From contig JAYUHM010000106.1 in the NCBI GenBank assembly GCA_043766985.1, forward strand, positions 1-13,882: 13,882 nucleotides of DNA. The letters are read 5' to 3'. Shown here piece after piece: positions 1 through 6,493 of this stretch. The DNA is from JAAFIP01 sp043766985. Its GTDB lineage: Bacteria > Pseudomonadota > Gammaproteobacteria > Burkholderiales > Burkholderiaceae_C. The position numbers and the translations under genes were made by a program. The first letter of the stretch is position 1; every line of letters starts with the position of its first letter. Below the pieces are notes generated by a model. The model made no database searches. It was not told the DNA's origin and was given only the letters and a program-made list of their open reading frames with translations.

Positions 1-357
1 GTTGGCAATGCCGGTGTGGCCCAAGGCGTCGATCAGGTCGTTACCGCCCGCCGACAGCAAAATGCCATCCCAAGGCCGCCACTGCGCGCCGCACAGCAGG
101 GCGTAAAAGGCGGGCTCGCGAACTTGGTCAACCATTCTGCGCAGGGTAGAGCCTGCGCGGGCGCAGTTGACGGCGCAGCGGCTGTTGGCAAATTCCATCT
201 CAAACAAGAGGTTGGAGTTTTTGGCCAGGTTCAGGTCGCCGATGGAAAACCAGGAGTCACCCTGCGCTAAAAACCGGTACCGGGGGCTGCTGAGGTCTGC
301 CGGGTTGTCGCCCTGGTTAAGCACATCGTCGGGCCTGAAAACGGTAAGCGGAATCAT
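1..357 (-). CDS. SGNH/GDSL-type hydrolase, N-terminal part (runs off left edge)
   Basis: The minus strand reads open from an ATG at 357 to the window edge, giving 119 residues without a stop. Near residue 30 it has LAQGDSWFSIGD, which fits the block I GDS motif carrying the nucleophilic serine of SGNH hydrolases. Near residue 108 it has LLSAGGNDL, which fits block III (GxND) with the oxyanion-hole asparagine. The catalytic Asp-His pair would lie near the C-terminus, outside the window. No signal peptide is visible, so a cytoplasmic esterase or lipase-like enzyme is the likely reading; the substrate cannot be told. The start is supported by AGGA (plus-strand TCCT, 365-368) seven bases before the ATG. 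It lies downstream of the NIPSNAP gene on the same strand, 146 bases away. Confidence 0.75.
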   Translation of the reverse strand, partial: MIPLTVFRPDDVLNQGDNPADLSSPRYRFLAQGDSWFSIGDLNLAKNSNLLFEMEFANSRCAVNCARAGSTLRRMVDQVREPAFYALLCGAQWRPWDGILLSAGGNDLIDALGHTGIAN

Positions 358-441
358 GGCGGCGTCCTGCAGAGTGGCTGGAACAGGCAGTGTAGACCCG
401 GCGACGACAACTGGCCTCCACACAGTTGATGAGCAAGAGCC

Positions 442-466
442 TGGCCCCCGCGTGTCTGGCGGGCCA
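442..466 (-). terminator. GC-rich hairpin after the NIPSNAP gene
   Basis: TGGCCC-C-CGC (442-451) can pair with GCGGGCCA (459-466) around a 7-base loop, with one bulged C. It sits between the NIPSNAP stop and the hydrolase start, where a terminator would be expected. There is no T-tract on the minus strand after it, so it is at best a weak or factor-dependent terminator. Confidence 0.25.
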
Positions 467-503
467 AAGCGGCCGGCCCGTGCTAAATGCCGGCTGGGGC
501 TGC

Positions 504-827
504 TTACGGCTGTGGTCCCCAGGGTGCGGACTGCAGCAATTGCACTTCTTGGGTTTTCACCAAGGGGCGGCTTTGTTTGGCAAAGGCCATAAAGGCTTGG
601 CTTTCAAACAGTCGCTTCCAGTGGTCGCGGCGGTCGGCGTCGTTGTCAAACTTCCATAGGTGAATGAGCTGGTGCAACTCACCGGTATCGCTGATGAAGT
701 AGCCCACGAGCTTTTTGTCAAACCCACCGGCCTGCATGGCAGGAAAGCCCTCCGTGCTGTAGAGGCGAACCATCTCGGCCATCTGGCCTACGATGAGGGA
801 GTAGGTGCGTTTTTCATAAATTGGCAT
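504..827 (-). CDS. NIPSNAP family protein
   Basis: The gene encodes 107 residues starting MPIYEKRTYSL, the usual opening of NIPSNAP-domain proteins (a dimeric alpha/beta-barrel ferredoxin-like fold). Other family features are the conserved GYF..DTGELHQLIHLWKFDNDADR segment (residues about 42-66), with the Gly-Tyr-Phe and the His-Leu-Trp-Lys-Phe strand, and the aromatic DHWKRLFESQAFMAF helix. The length matches a single-domain bacterial NIPSNAP of about 100-110 residues. The biochemical role of these proteins in bacteria is mostly unknown; they often sit near dehydrogenases and hydrolases, as here. The ATG at 827 is preceded by AGGAG at eight to nine bases, which fixes the start. It may be cotranscribed with the hydrolase fragment downstream. 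Confidence 0.85.
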   Translation of the reverse strand: MPIYEKRTYSLIVGQMAEMVRLYSTEGFPAMQAGGFDKKLVGYFISDTGELHQLIHLWKFDNDADRRDHWKRLFESQAFMAFAKQSRPLVKTQEVQLLQSAPWGPQP

Positions 828-889
828 GGCTAGTGTCTCCTGTGGTTATCACAGTTTAAAGCCGAAAAAGATGGTGAGGGGTGCGTGCT

Positions 890-903
890 GTCATTCGTAT
901 GAC
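890..903. promoter_or_regulatory. Short dyad upstream of the NIPSNAP gene
   Basis: GTCAT and ATGAC form a perfect 5-base dyad around TCGT, 63-76 bases before the NIPSNAP start. The position suits an operator. The dyad is short and could be chance; no convincing -35/-10 pair was found beside it. The remainder of 828-1010 shows no gene. Confidence 0.2.
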
Positions 904-1010
904 TTGCAAGCCAACACCAAAAGCGTAAGCTTGCCATGCTATGGCCTATCGCACCACCCCTGGCGTTGCCCATTCCCGCCACTTTACCGAGACGGTGAGG
1001 GCGCCGGGGC

Positions 1011-1283
1011 TTACGGCCTGCACCGTGCGGCGGCTGGGGTGTGTGGGCTGCACCACAGCTTGCCAGCAATCTTGTCCAGGCTCACTTGCGCGCAGGCCGT
1101 GTCTTTGTCACCGCCGGGAGCGCCCGATAAGCCGATAGCGCCCACCAGCTCTTTGTTGGCTGCAAAAATGGGCAGGCCGCCTTCCAGCGGGGTGATGTGA
1201 TCCAGCAGCATAAAGCCAGACAAGCCGGGCTGTGGGCGATTGGCCATTTCAGCGGTGGAGCTGCCGCTGGGTTTGTATTTCAT
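1011..1283 (-). pseudogene. GlcG/HbpS-type (DUF336) heme-binding protein, N-terminally truncated
   Basis: The 90 residues from the ATG at 1283 match only the C-terminal half of GlcG/HbpS proteins. The remnant keeps RPQPGLSGFMLLDHITPLEG, then GGLPIF, then VGAIGLSGAPGGDKDTACAQ with the family's GGxP and GxIGxSG strands, and a last helix VSLDKIAGKL. Family members are usually about 135-160 residues, so the first helix and strands, some 60-70 residues, are missing. Nothing upstream in any frame restores them; instead the control region of the divergent dehydrogenase begins. After IAGKL the frame runs on for about 13 residues with a Pro/Arg-rich tail not typical of the family. The ATG has GGAG seven bases upstream, so a short protein could still be made. 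It is most likely a decayed gene, but a translated short variant cannot be excluded. Confidence 0.6.
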
Positions 1284-1308
1284 CAGGCGTCTCCAGTGGT
1301 TTCTAGGT

Positions 1309-1327
1309 GTAGAAAATTGCAATCTAC
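1309..1327. promoter_or_regulatory. 19-base dyad in the divergent control region
   Basis: GTAGA (1309-1313) and TCTAC (1323-1327) are exact inverted repeats separated by nine bases that include TTGCAA. The site lies between the truncated GlcG gene and the dehydrogenase and looks like a dimeric repressor site (TetR, MarR or HxlR type). No regulator gene is in the window to assign it to. Confidence 0.35.
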
Positions 1328-1337
1328 GCCAAGTCTG

Positions 1338-1353
1338 CACACGAACATGTGTG
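1338..1353. promoter_or_regulatory. CACAC-N6-GTGTG dyad next to the dehydrogenase promoter
   Basis: CACAC (1338-1342) and GTGTG (1349-1353) form a perfect 5-base inverted repeat around GAACAT. It directly abuts the proposed extended -10 element at 1354-1366, covering where the -35 and spacer would be, the usual place for a repressor operator. Confidence 0.35.
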
Positions 1354-1366
1354 TTTGGCATAGACT
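1354..1366 (+). promoter_or_regulatory. Proposed extended -10 element of the SDR gene (TTTGGCATAGACT)
   Basis: The 13 bases contain TGG followed by CATAGA, a weak extended -10. The same element with one change (TTTGGCATAAACT) precedes the aldo/keto reductase at 2438. The distance to the start codon is 48 bases here and 47 there. A transcript start near 1371 would give a leader of about 31 bases with AAAGG before the ATG. The promoter function is an inference from this repetition. Confidence 0.4.
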
Positions 1367-1401
1367 GGCTGTCGGTTCACCCATTGCCCGAAAGGTTCCC
1401 C

Positions 1402-2385
1402 ATGCCACACGACACCGCAACTTTGATTTCATCGCCGTTTGGCGCGCGCACCACCGCGCTGGAGGCAGTTAAAGGCATCTCGTTGACGGGGCGCAACGCC
1501 ATCGTGACCGGCGGCGCGTCGGGGCTGGGGCTGGAGACATCGCGTGCGCTGGCGGCTGGCGGCGCGGCGCTGACATTGGCTGTGCGCAATATGGCGCAAG
1601 GCCAGGCCGCGGCCGATATGCTGCGGGCGGAATACCCGGGCGCGCAGGTGTCGGCAGGCCTGCTGGATTTAGCCGATTTACCGACGGTGCGCCAGTTTGC
1701 GGCTGACTGGATAAAGTCGGGCAAAGCGCTGGATATTTTGATCAACAATGCCGCCATCATGGCATGCCCGCTAACGCGCGATGCCCATGGCTGGGAGGCG
1801 CAGTTTGCTACCAACCATTTAGGGCACTTTGCCTTAACCACCGCGCTGCTGCCTGCATTGCTGCAAGCAGCGGCCAGCACGGGTGACGCGCGCGTGGTGT
1901 GCCTTAGCTCGTCGGGCCACAAGATTGCTGGTATCGACTTTGACGACATCCACTTTGAGCGGCGCGAGTACGACAAGTGGAAAGCCTACGGCCAAGCCAA
2001 AAGCGCCAATGCCTTGTTTGCTTTGGGCCTGCACCTGCGCTATGGCGCGCAGGGCATTACGGCCAACGCCGTGCACCCCGGCGGCATTATGACGGGGCTA
2101 CAGAAGTTTTTACCCCTTGAGGAAATGCGCGCGATGGGTTGGCTGAAAGCCGACGACACGCCGCTGGACATCTTTAAAACGCCCGCGCAGGGCGCGTCAA
2201 CCAGCGTGTGGGCCGCTACCGCGCCCGCATTGAAAGGCCATGGCGGGTTGTATCTGGAAGACTGCCAACAGGGCGTGCCCGCCGAGCCGGGCAACCGTGT
2301 ATCAGGCTACGCGCCGCATATTGCCGATGCGGCTGCGGCGGCGCGCTTATGGACGGTGTCTGAGGCGCTGCTGGCGGGCGCCTAA
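1402..2385 (+). CDS. Short-chain dehydrogenase/reductase (SDR), retinol dehydrogenase/WWOX-like
   Basis: The 327-residue protein is an NAD(P)-dependent oxidoreductase. It has the Rossmann motif TGGASGLG (residues 36-43), the DLADL acidic segment near 87, the NNAA motif (115-118), a catalytic serine in LSSSGH (about 169-171) and the YGQAK active site with Tyr196 and Lys200. The insertion between the serine and the tyrosine (DFDDIHFERREYDKW) and the HPGG segment after it are typical of the retinol-dehydrogenase/WWOX branch. The substrate cannot be told. The ATG at 1402 is chosen because AAAGG lies about six bases upstream and the N-terminus then begins just before the fold; an in-frame ATG at 1240 would start inside the truncated GlcG gene. 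The gene is divergent from that remnant and followed 99 bases later by an aldo/keto reductase with a matching promoter element. Confidence 0.9.
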   Translation: MPHDTATLISSPFGARTTALEAVKGISLTGRNAIVTGGASGLGLETSRALAAGGAALTLAVRNMAQGQAAADMLRAEYPGAQVSAGLLDLADLPTVRQFAADWIKSGKALDILINNAAIMACPLTRDAHGWEAQFATNHLGHFALTTALLPALLQAAASTGDARVVCLSSSGHKIAGIDFDDIHFERREYDKWKAYGQAKSANALFALGLHLRYGAQGITANAVHPGGIMTGLQKFLPLEEMRAMGWLKADDTPLDIFKTPAQGASTSVWAATAPALKGHGGLYLEDCQQGVPAEPGNRVSGYAPHIADAAAAARLWTVSEALLAGA

Positions 2386-2404
2386 CCCCCTAATGGGTGG
2401 GCGC
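2378..2404 (+). terminator. Hairpin spanning the end of the SDR gene
   Basis: GCGCC (2378-2382) pairs with GGCGC (2400-2404), and ACCC (2385-2388) with GGGT (2395-2398) inside it, with a small internal bulge. The SDR stop codon lies within the structure. No T-tract follows, so it would be a weak terminator or an mRNA 3' end stabiliser. Confidence 0.3.
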
Positions 2405-2437
2405 AGTTGTCACGCCCGGGCTTTAATGCAGGTGCAC

Positions 2438-2450
2438 TTTGGCATAAACT
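2438..2450 (+). promoter_or_regulatory. Proposed extended -10 element of the AKR gene (TTTGGCATAAACT)
   Basis: This matches the element at 1354-1366 in 12 of 13 bases. TGG followed by CATAAA fits an extended -10 (four of six bases of TATAAT), with transcription expected near 2455 and a leader of about 30 bases. A -35 is not obvious; CTTTAA at 2421 is the best candidate at a 16-base spacing. Confidence 0.4.
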
Positions 2451-2484
2451 TGGGCCGATTCACCCACCTACCTCTACTACCGCT

Positions 2485-3492
2485 ATGCAATACCGCACCC
2501 TCGGCAACAGCAACCTCAAAGTCTCCACCCTATGCCTTGGCACCATGATGTTTGGCGACCAGACGGCGCAGGATGAGGCGGCCAGCATCGTCGCCGACGC
2601 GCATGCGCAAGGCGTGAACTACATCGACACCGCCGACGTGTACACCAAGGGTGCCTCAGAAACCATGGTGGGCGAGATTTTGCGCACCCAGCGCCACGAC
2701 TGGGTGCTGGCCACCAAGCTGGGCAACAAGATGACCGAGCGGGTGAACGAAGGGCACTTCTCGCGCAGCTGGATGCTGCGCGAAATTGACGCATCGCTGT
2801 CGCGCCTGCAGACTGATTACGTGGATATTTTGTACCTGCACCTGGACCACAACGGTATGAACCTGGAAGAGCCGCTGCGCGCGATAGACGCCATGCTGCG
2901 CGCAGGCAAAATTCGCTACTGGGGCGTGTCCAACTTTCGCGGTTGGCGCATTGCCGAGGCGGTGCGGGTAGCGCAGCAGCTGGGCATGCCCACGCCCGTG
3001 GTGTGCCAGCCGTATTACAACCTGCTAAACCGCCAGCCTGAGGTAGAAGTACTGCCTGCCTGCGCGCACTATGGCATAGGTGTGACGCCCTACAGCCCCA
3101 TCGCACGCGGTGTACTGACAGGCAAATACCTGCCAGGGCAGAGCGCGCCCGAGGGCTCGCGCGCAGGCAGGGGCGACAAGCGCATAGCGCAAACCGAGTT
3201 TCGCGAAGAATCTTTGGTAATCGCGCAAACGCTTAAAACGCACGCCGAGGCCAAAGGCATCAGCCTGGCGCAGTTTGCCACCGCATGGGTGCTGGCCAAC
3301 CCAGCCATCAGCTCCGTAATTGCCGGGCCGCGCACGCTAAAGCAATGGCAAGACTACCTGCCCGCATTGGACTATGTAGTAACCGCCGAAGACGAAGCGC
3401 TGGTAGACAGCCTGGTGCACCCCGGCCACCCGTCCACACCAGGCTACACCGACCCAGCCTATCCGCTTAACGGCCGCGTGATCGCAAGATAA
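2485..3492 (+). CDS. Aldo/keto reductase family oxidoreductase
   Basis: The 335-residue protein is a cytoplasmic NADPH-dependent carbonyl reductase of the aldo/keto reductase superfamily, with a (beta/alpha)8 barrel. It begins MQYRTLGNSNLKVSTLCLGTM, the standard first strand. The catalytic tetrad is visible as Asp48 (IDTADVY), Tyr53, Lys78 (LATKLG) and His119 (LYLHLDHNG). The WGVSNF segment (about 146-151) and the C-terminal SSVIAGPRTLKQW cofactor-binding segment are in place. Length and layout match the Tas/YajO-like and potassium-channel beta-subunit-like branch; the substrate is unknown. The ATG at 2485 is chosen because the conserved N-terminus starts exactly there. No Shine-Dalgarno sequence is evident, and an earlier in-frame start at 2407 would overlap the proposed promoter. 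The next gene starts two bases after its stop. Confidence 0.92.
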   Translation: MQYRTLGNSNLKVSTLCLGTMMFGDQTAQDEAASIVADAHAQGVNYIDTADVYTKGASETMVGEILRTQRHDWVLATKLGNKMTERVNEGHFSRSWMLREIDASLSRLQTDYVDILYLHLDHNGMNLEEPLRAIDAMLRAGKIRYWGVSNFRGWRIAEAVRVAQQLGMPTPVVCQPYYNLLNRQPEVEVLPACAHYGIGVTPYSPIARGVLTGKYLPGQSAPEGSRAGRGDKRIAQTEFREESLVIAQTLKTHAEAKGISLAQFATAWVLANPAISSVIAGPRTLKQWQDYLPALDYVVTAEDEALVDSLVHPGHPSTPGYTDPAYPLNGRVIAR

Positions 3493-3494
3493 AC

Positions 3495-3707
3495 ATGGCC
3501 CCCGAAGATCTGCAAAAACTCGTCACCCTAGAAATGCCTTTTGGCAAATACAAAGGCCGTTTGATAGCCGACTTGCCCGGCAACTACCTGCACTGGTTTG
3601 CGCGGGAGGGCTTTCCAAAAAGCGAGCTGGGACGGCTGCTGGCCCTGATGCGCGAGATTGACCACAACGGGCTGAGCGAGTTGCTGACGCCGCTGCGCAA
3701 GCGCTAG
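3495..3707 (+). CDS. DUF3820 family small protein
   Basis: The 70-residue protein carries the whole DUF3820 domain. Its hallmark MPFGKYKGRLIADLP (residues about 14-28) is followed by the conserved YLHWFAREGFP and a C-terminal helical half. The family is small, soluble and often annotated as a putative quorum-sensing-regulated virulence factor, but no biochemical activity is firmly established to my knowledge. FGKYKG-type motifs also occur in exonuclease-linked nucleic-acid-associated domains, so a nucleic-acid role is possible. It begins two bases after the aldo/keto reductase stop without its own Shine-Dalgarno sequence. Translation is therefore probably coupled to the upstream gene. It is convergent with the glycosyltransferase operon beyond it. 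Confidence 0.85.
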   Translation: MAPEDLQKLVTLEMPFGKYKGRLIADLPGNYLHWFAREGFPKSELGRLLALMREIDHNGLSELLTPLRKR

Positions 3708-3710
3708 AAA

Positions 3711-3758
3711 CTGGTGGTTGATTGGGGTTTATGTAGTTATTTTGGCCACCAGCCCAAT
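3711..3758. repeat. Two interleaved inverted repeats in the convergent gap
   Basis: CTGGTGG (3711-3717) is complementary to CCACCAG (3746-3752), and ATTGGG (3721-3726) is complementary to CCCAAT (3753-3758). The order A-B-A'-B' makes the two pairings mutually crossing. Either stem could act as a 3' end hairpin for one of the convergent operons. Confidence 0.35.
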
Positions 3759-3798
3759 AGAGAAAAGCATAGGCCGCTATTAACAATGTAGCAACCAA

Positions 3799-3815
3799 GT
3801 GGCATACTAGGCCAC
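3799..3815. terminator. Small hairpin at the end of the glycosyltransferase gene
   Basis: GTGGC (3799-3803) and GCCAC (3811-3815) pair around a 7-base loop that holds the glycosyltransferase stop codon. There is no clear T-tract on either side, so termination here is only a suggestion from its position between convergent genes. Confidence 0.3.
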
Positions 3816-4703
3816 CAATTTGAAATGCTTTTTGCTAAAGTCCAGCCCGGTGAGGCTTTCTACCTTTTTGGACAAGCGGTATTTTTTCTCTTTGGGTGTC
3901 AGTTGGTAATCTGGGTTAAACACCAAGCTCTGCTCTGCCTCATTGGCTATCCAGTGCGCCATCACGGCGGGGTGGGTGGCCTCAAATTTCTTGACGGCTT
4001 GCGGGTCAAAGTTGGCGTAGCTGATCTGCATGGGCGTAGAGCCCTTCCAGTACTTGGCCACCTGGTCTAGCTTGGCCTGCATTTGCTCTTGTTTGCGTAC
4101 CCAGCCGTAGTGAAAAATACGCGCGTTGGCCAGCGCGCAGTGGGCAAAGCGCGGGCGCTTGTGCTGATGCATTACCAGCCAATATTGGCCATCGGGGGCA
4201 TAGCTGCGAATGGTGTTGCGAATCAGGCGGCATTCGCGGCGGTACCAGCCAGGGCTGATGGACACATAGCCCGGCGTGCCATAAAAGTGCACGTAGTCAA
4301 ACACCAGGGCTTCGACGGCGGGGTTGGCATGGTGCTGGTTGACCGAGGCGCGTATTTTGGGCAAGTCGTCTTCGTGCACCACCTCGTCACCTTCCAGATA
4401 GAAAGCCCAGTCGCCCGTACAGGCATATTGCGCAATCATTTTTTGCTGCGCGTAGACAAAACCGCGGTCGCCCATGCGGTCGTTCCACACGGTGTCAATG
4501 ATTTTGATTTTGGGGTCACCGATGGCGACGATTCGCGCGCGGGTATCGTCGTCGCTGGCGCCTACGGCGATGACAAATTCATCCACCAAGGGCAGCAGCG
4601 AACGGATGGACTCTACGAACGGAAAGCCCAATGAACTGCCGTTACGGATAAAGGTAAAGCCGCTGATGGAGGGCTGGGAGTGGTTGGGTGTGGTGGGCAT
4701 CAT
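3807..4703 (-). CDS. Glycosyltransferase family 2 protein
   Basis: The 298-residue protein has a GT-A type fold. SGFTFIRNGSSLGFPFVESI (14-33) is the nucleotide-sugar-binding first strand and helix, DEFVIAVGASDDDTR (41-55) follows, and DWAFYLEGDEVVHEDD (98-113) takes the place of the DxD metal-binding motif with Asp106 and Glu107. No membrane segment is seen, so it probably acts at the inner face of the inner membrane. The ATG at 4703 overlaps the msbA stop codon by four bases (ATGA), making it the last gene of a waaL-msbA operon. From this context it most likely adds a sugar to the LPS core or another envelope glycan; donor and acceptor cannot be read from the sequence. Confidence 0.85.
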   Translation of the reverse strand: MMPTTPNHSQPSISGFTFIRNGSSLGFPFVESIRSLLPLVDEFVIAVGASDDDTRARIVAIGDPKIKIIDTVWNDRMGDRGFVYAQQKMIAQYACTGDWAFYLEGDEVVHEDDLPKIRASVNQHHANPAVEALVFDYVHFYGTPGYVSISPGWYRRECRLIRNTIRSYAPDGQYWLVMHQHKRPRFAHCALANARIFHYGWVRKQEQMQAKLDQVAKYWKGSTPMQISYANFDPQAVKKFEATHPAVMAHWIANEAEQSLVFNPDYQLTPKEKKYRLSKKVESLTGLDFSKKHFKLVA

Positions 4704-6493
4704 GTGTCTGACAGCTCTGGCGTAATCGAGTCGGTGCGGGAGCCCATACTGTACAGCCGGGCGTAGGCGCCTTGCTGGGCGATGAGCTGGGCGTGGGTGC
4801 CGGTCTCGACGATAGCGCCGTGTCCCATCACGACGATGCGGTCGGCATGCTCAATAGTAGAAAACCGGTGCGCGATGATGATGGTGGTGCGCCCCACGGC
4901 CAGGCGCTGCATGGCCGACTTCACCGCTTGTTCTGATTCGGTGTCCAGCGCAGAGGTGGCTTCGTCCAAGATCAGAATGGGCGCATTTTTATAGATGGCG
5001 CGCGCAATGGCCAAGCGCTGGCGCTGGCCGCCTGATAACTGGCTGGCGTTATGCCCTACGACGGACTCAATGCCCAAGGGCAGGGCGGCCACGTAGTCAG
5101 ACAAATTGGCCGCAGCCAGCGCCGCGTGGATGCGCGGTGCGTCTTGCGCCTGCCCCAACGCGACGTTGGCGGCCACCGTGTCGTTCAGCATGATGACGTC
5201 TTGGCTGACAAAGGCGAGCTGCTGGCGCAATGCGTCCAGGTTCCATTGGCGTATATCGATGCCATCGACGGTGATGCTGCCTTGCGTGATGTCTACAAAG
5301 CGGGCCAACAAATTGACCAAGGTGGTTTTGCCTGAGCCCGAGCTACCCACCAGCGCTACCGTCTCGCCGGAGGCAATGTGCAGGCTAAGGGCCTTGAGCG
5401 CATCGGTTTCGCTGTTGGCGTAGCGCACCTGCACGTTGTCAAACACAATCTCACCCCGCACCGGGGCTGCTGTGGGCACAAAGGCGCCGCCTTGCTCGGT
5501 GCGGGTGTGTTCTATTAAGTCCAGCCCGCGTTCAACCGCGGCCAGCCCGCGCGTGATGGGCCCCGCCACTTCAGACAGGTGCTTGATGGGCGCAATCAGC
5601 ATCAGCATGGCGGTGGTAAAGGCCACAAAACCGCCCACGGTGGTGCCGCTGGTAGAGCTTTGCCACAGAGCCACACAAATCACGCCCGACAGCGCAACAG
5701 CAGCGAGCATTTGCGTAAGCGGTGTCATAGCCGAGTTGGCGATGGTGGACTTCATGGCCAGGTTGCGCAGGCGCTGGTTCAGCGTGTCAAAGCGCGTGGC
5801 CTGCATGGTTTGCGCATGGTGCAGGCGCACAGTGCGGTAGGCCAGCACGTTTTCTTCCACCACATAGGCCAGCTCGTCGGTAGCCGCCTGGCTGGCTTTG
5901 GTAATACGGTGCAAGCGCTTTGACAGCAGCTTCATCACCATCGCTACTGCGGGAAACACCGCCAAAACAATGATCGTGAGCTTCCAGTTTAAATACAGCA
6001 AATAGCCCATCAAGGCCGTCAGCGTCAAAGAGTCTTTAAGCAAAGACAGCAGGGCGTTGACCAGCAAGGTGGCGCCAATTTGCACTTCGTAAACTACGGT
6101 GTTAACCAGCGCGCTGGCGGTGGTACCCGCAAACAAGGAGGGGTGCGCCGTTTGCAGTACTTCAAACAGACTTTTACGCAGGGCCAGCATAGTGCGGTTG
6201 CTCATGGCAGCCAACGAGTATTGCGCACAAAACCCGGCTATGCCGCGCACCGCAAACAAGCCCAGCAACGCCACTGGCACCATCCACAGCGCAAGTTTGC
6301 CTGTTTGAAAACCGCGGTCTAGCAAAGGCTTCATCAGCGCGGGTATCAGCGGCTCGGTGAGCGCCGCCGTCAACACTGCAATGGCCATGATCCAAAAATA
6401 CATGCCGTTGCCACTGCAGTACGGCAAGATCCGCCGCAGCCGTACGCCCAAAGGCAAAGACGCGCCGTCCGGGTTTTGGTTAGTAGCGTTCAT
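4700..6493 (-). CDS. msbA: Lipid A export ABC transporter, ATP-binding/permease (MsbA)
   Basis: The 597-residue protein is a half-transporter in which membrane and ATPase domains are fused. The MsbA homodimer flips lipid A-core across the inner membrane. Six membrane segments lie within residues about 30-310. The nucleotide-binding domain carries the A-loop Tyr358, the Walker A motif GSSGSGKTT (383-391), the Q-loop in FVSQD, the signature LSGGQ (486-490), Walker B ILILDE (506-511) and the switch His542. All catalytic residues are intact, and the length fits the family (about 580-600). Its start overlaps the waaL stop by four bases and its end overlaps the glycosyltransferase start by four bases. 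Related lipid exporters share these motifs; the LPS ligase next door makes MsbA the best call. Confidence 0.92.
   Translation of the reverse strand: MNATNQNPDGASLPLGVRLRRILPYCSGNGMYFWIMAIAVLTAALTEPLIPALMKPLLDRGFQTGKLALWMVPVALLGLFAVRGIAGFCAQYSLAAMSNRTMLALRKSLFEVLQTAHPSLFAGTTASALVNTVVYEVQIGATLLVNALLSLLKDSLTLTALMGYLLYLNWKLTIIVLAVFPAVAMVMKLLSKRLHRITKASQAATDELAYVVEENVLAYRTVRLHHAQTMQATRFDTLNQRLRNLAMKSTIANSAMTPLTQMLAAVALSGVICVALWQSSTSGTTVGGFVAFTTAMLMLIAPIKHLSEVAGPITRGLAAVERGLDLIEHTRTEQGGAFVPTAAPVRGEIVFDNVQVRYANSETDALKALSLHIASGETVALVGSSGSGKTTLVNLLARFVDITQGSITVDGIDIRQWNLDALRQQLAFVSQDVIMLNDTVAANVALGQAQDAPRIHAALAAANLSDYVAALPLGIESVVGHNASQLSGGQRQRLAIARAIYKNAPILILDEATSALDTESEQAVKSAMQRLAVGRTTIIIAHRFSTIEHADRIVVMGHGAIVETGTHAQLIAQQGAYARLYSMGSRTDSITPELSDT

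Noticed and set aside
1240..1401. Upstream in-frame extension of the SDR protein
   Set aside because: It would overlap the truncated GlcG gene and the proposed promoter and dyads, and the ATG at 1402 has a ribosome-binding site.
1377..1976. A 199-codon open frame on the minus strand inside the SDR gene
   Set aside because: It is antisense to the conserved cofactor and active-site region of the dehydrogenase and has no domain-like pattern.
2440..2456. Sigma-54 promoter reading of the TTTGGCATARACT elements
   Set aside because: The -24 GG to -12 GC spacing is off by one base at both sites, in opposite directions, and TTGC is absent.
3711..3758. A classical H-type pseudoknot
   Set aside because: The third loop would be zero bases long across a seven-base-pair stem, which is sterically doubtful; two alternative hairpins are more likely.
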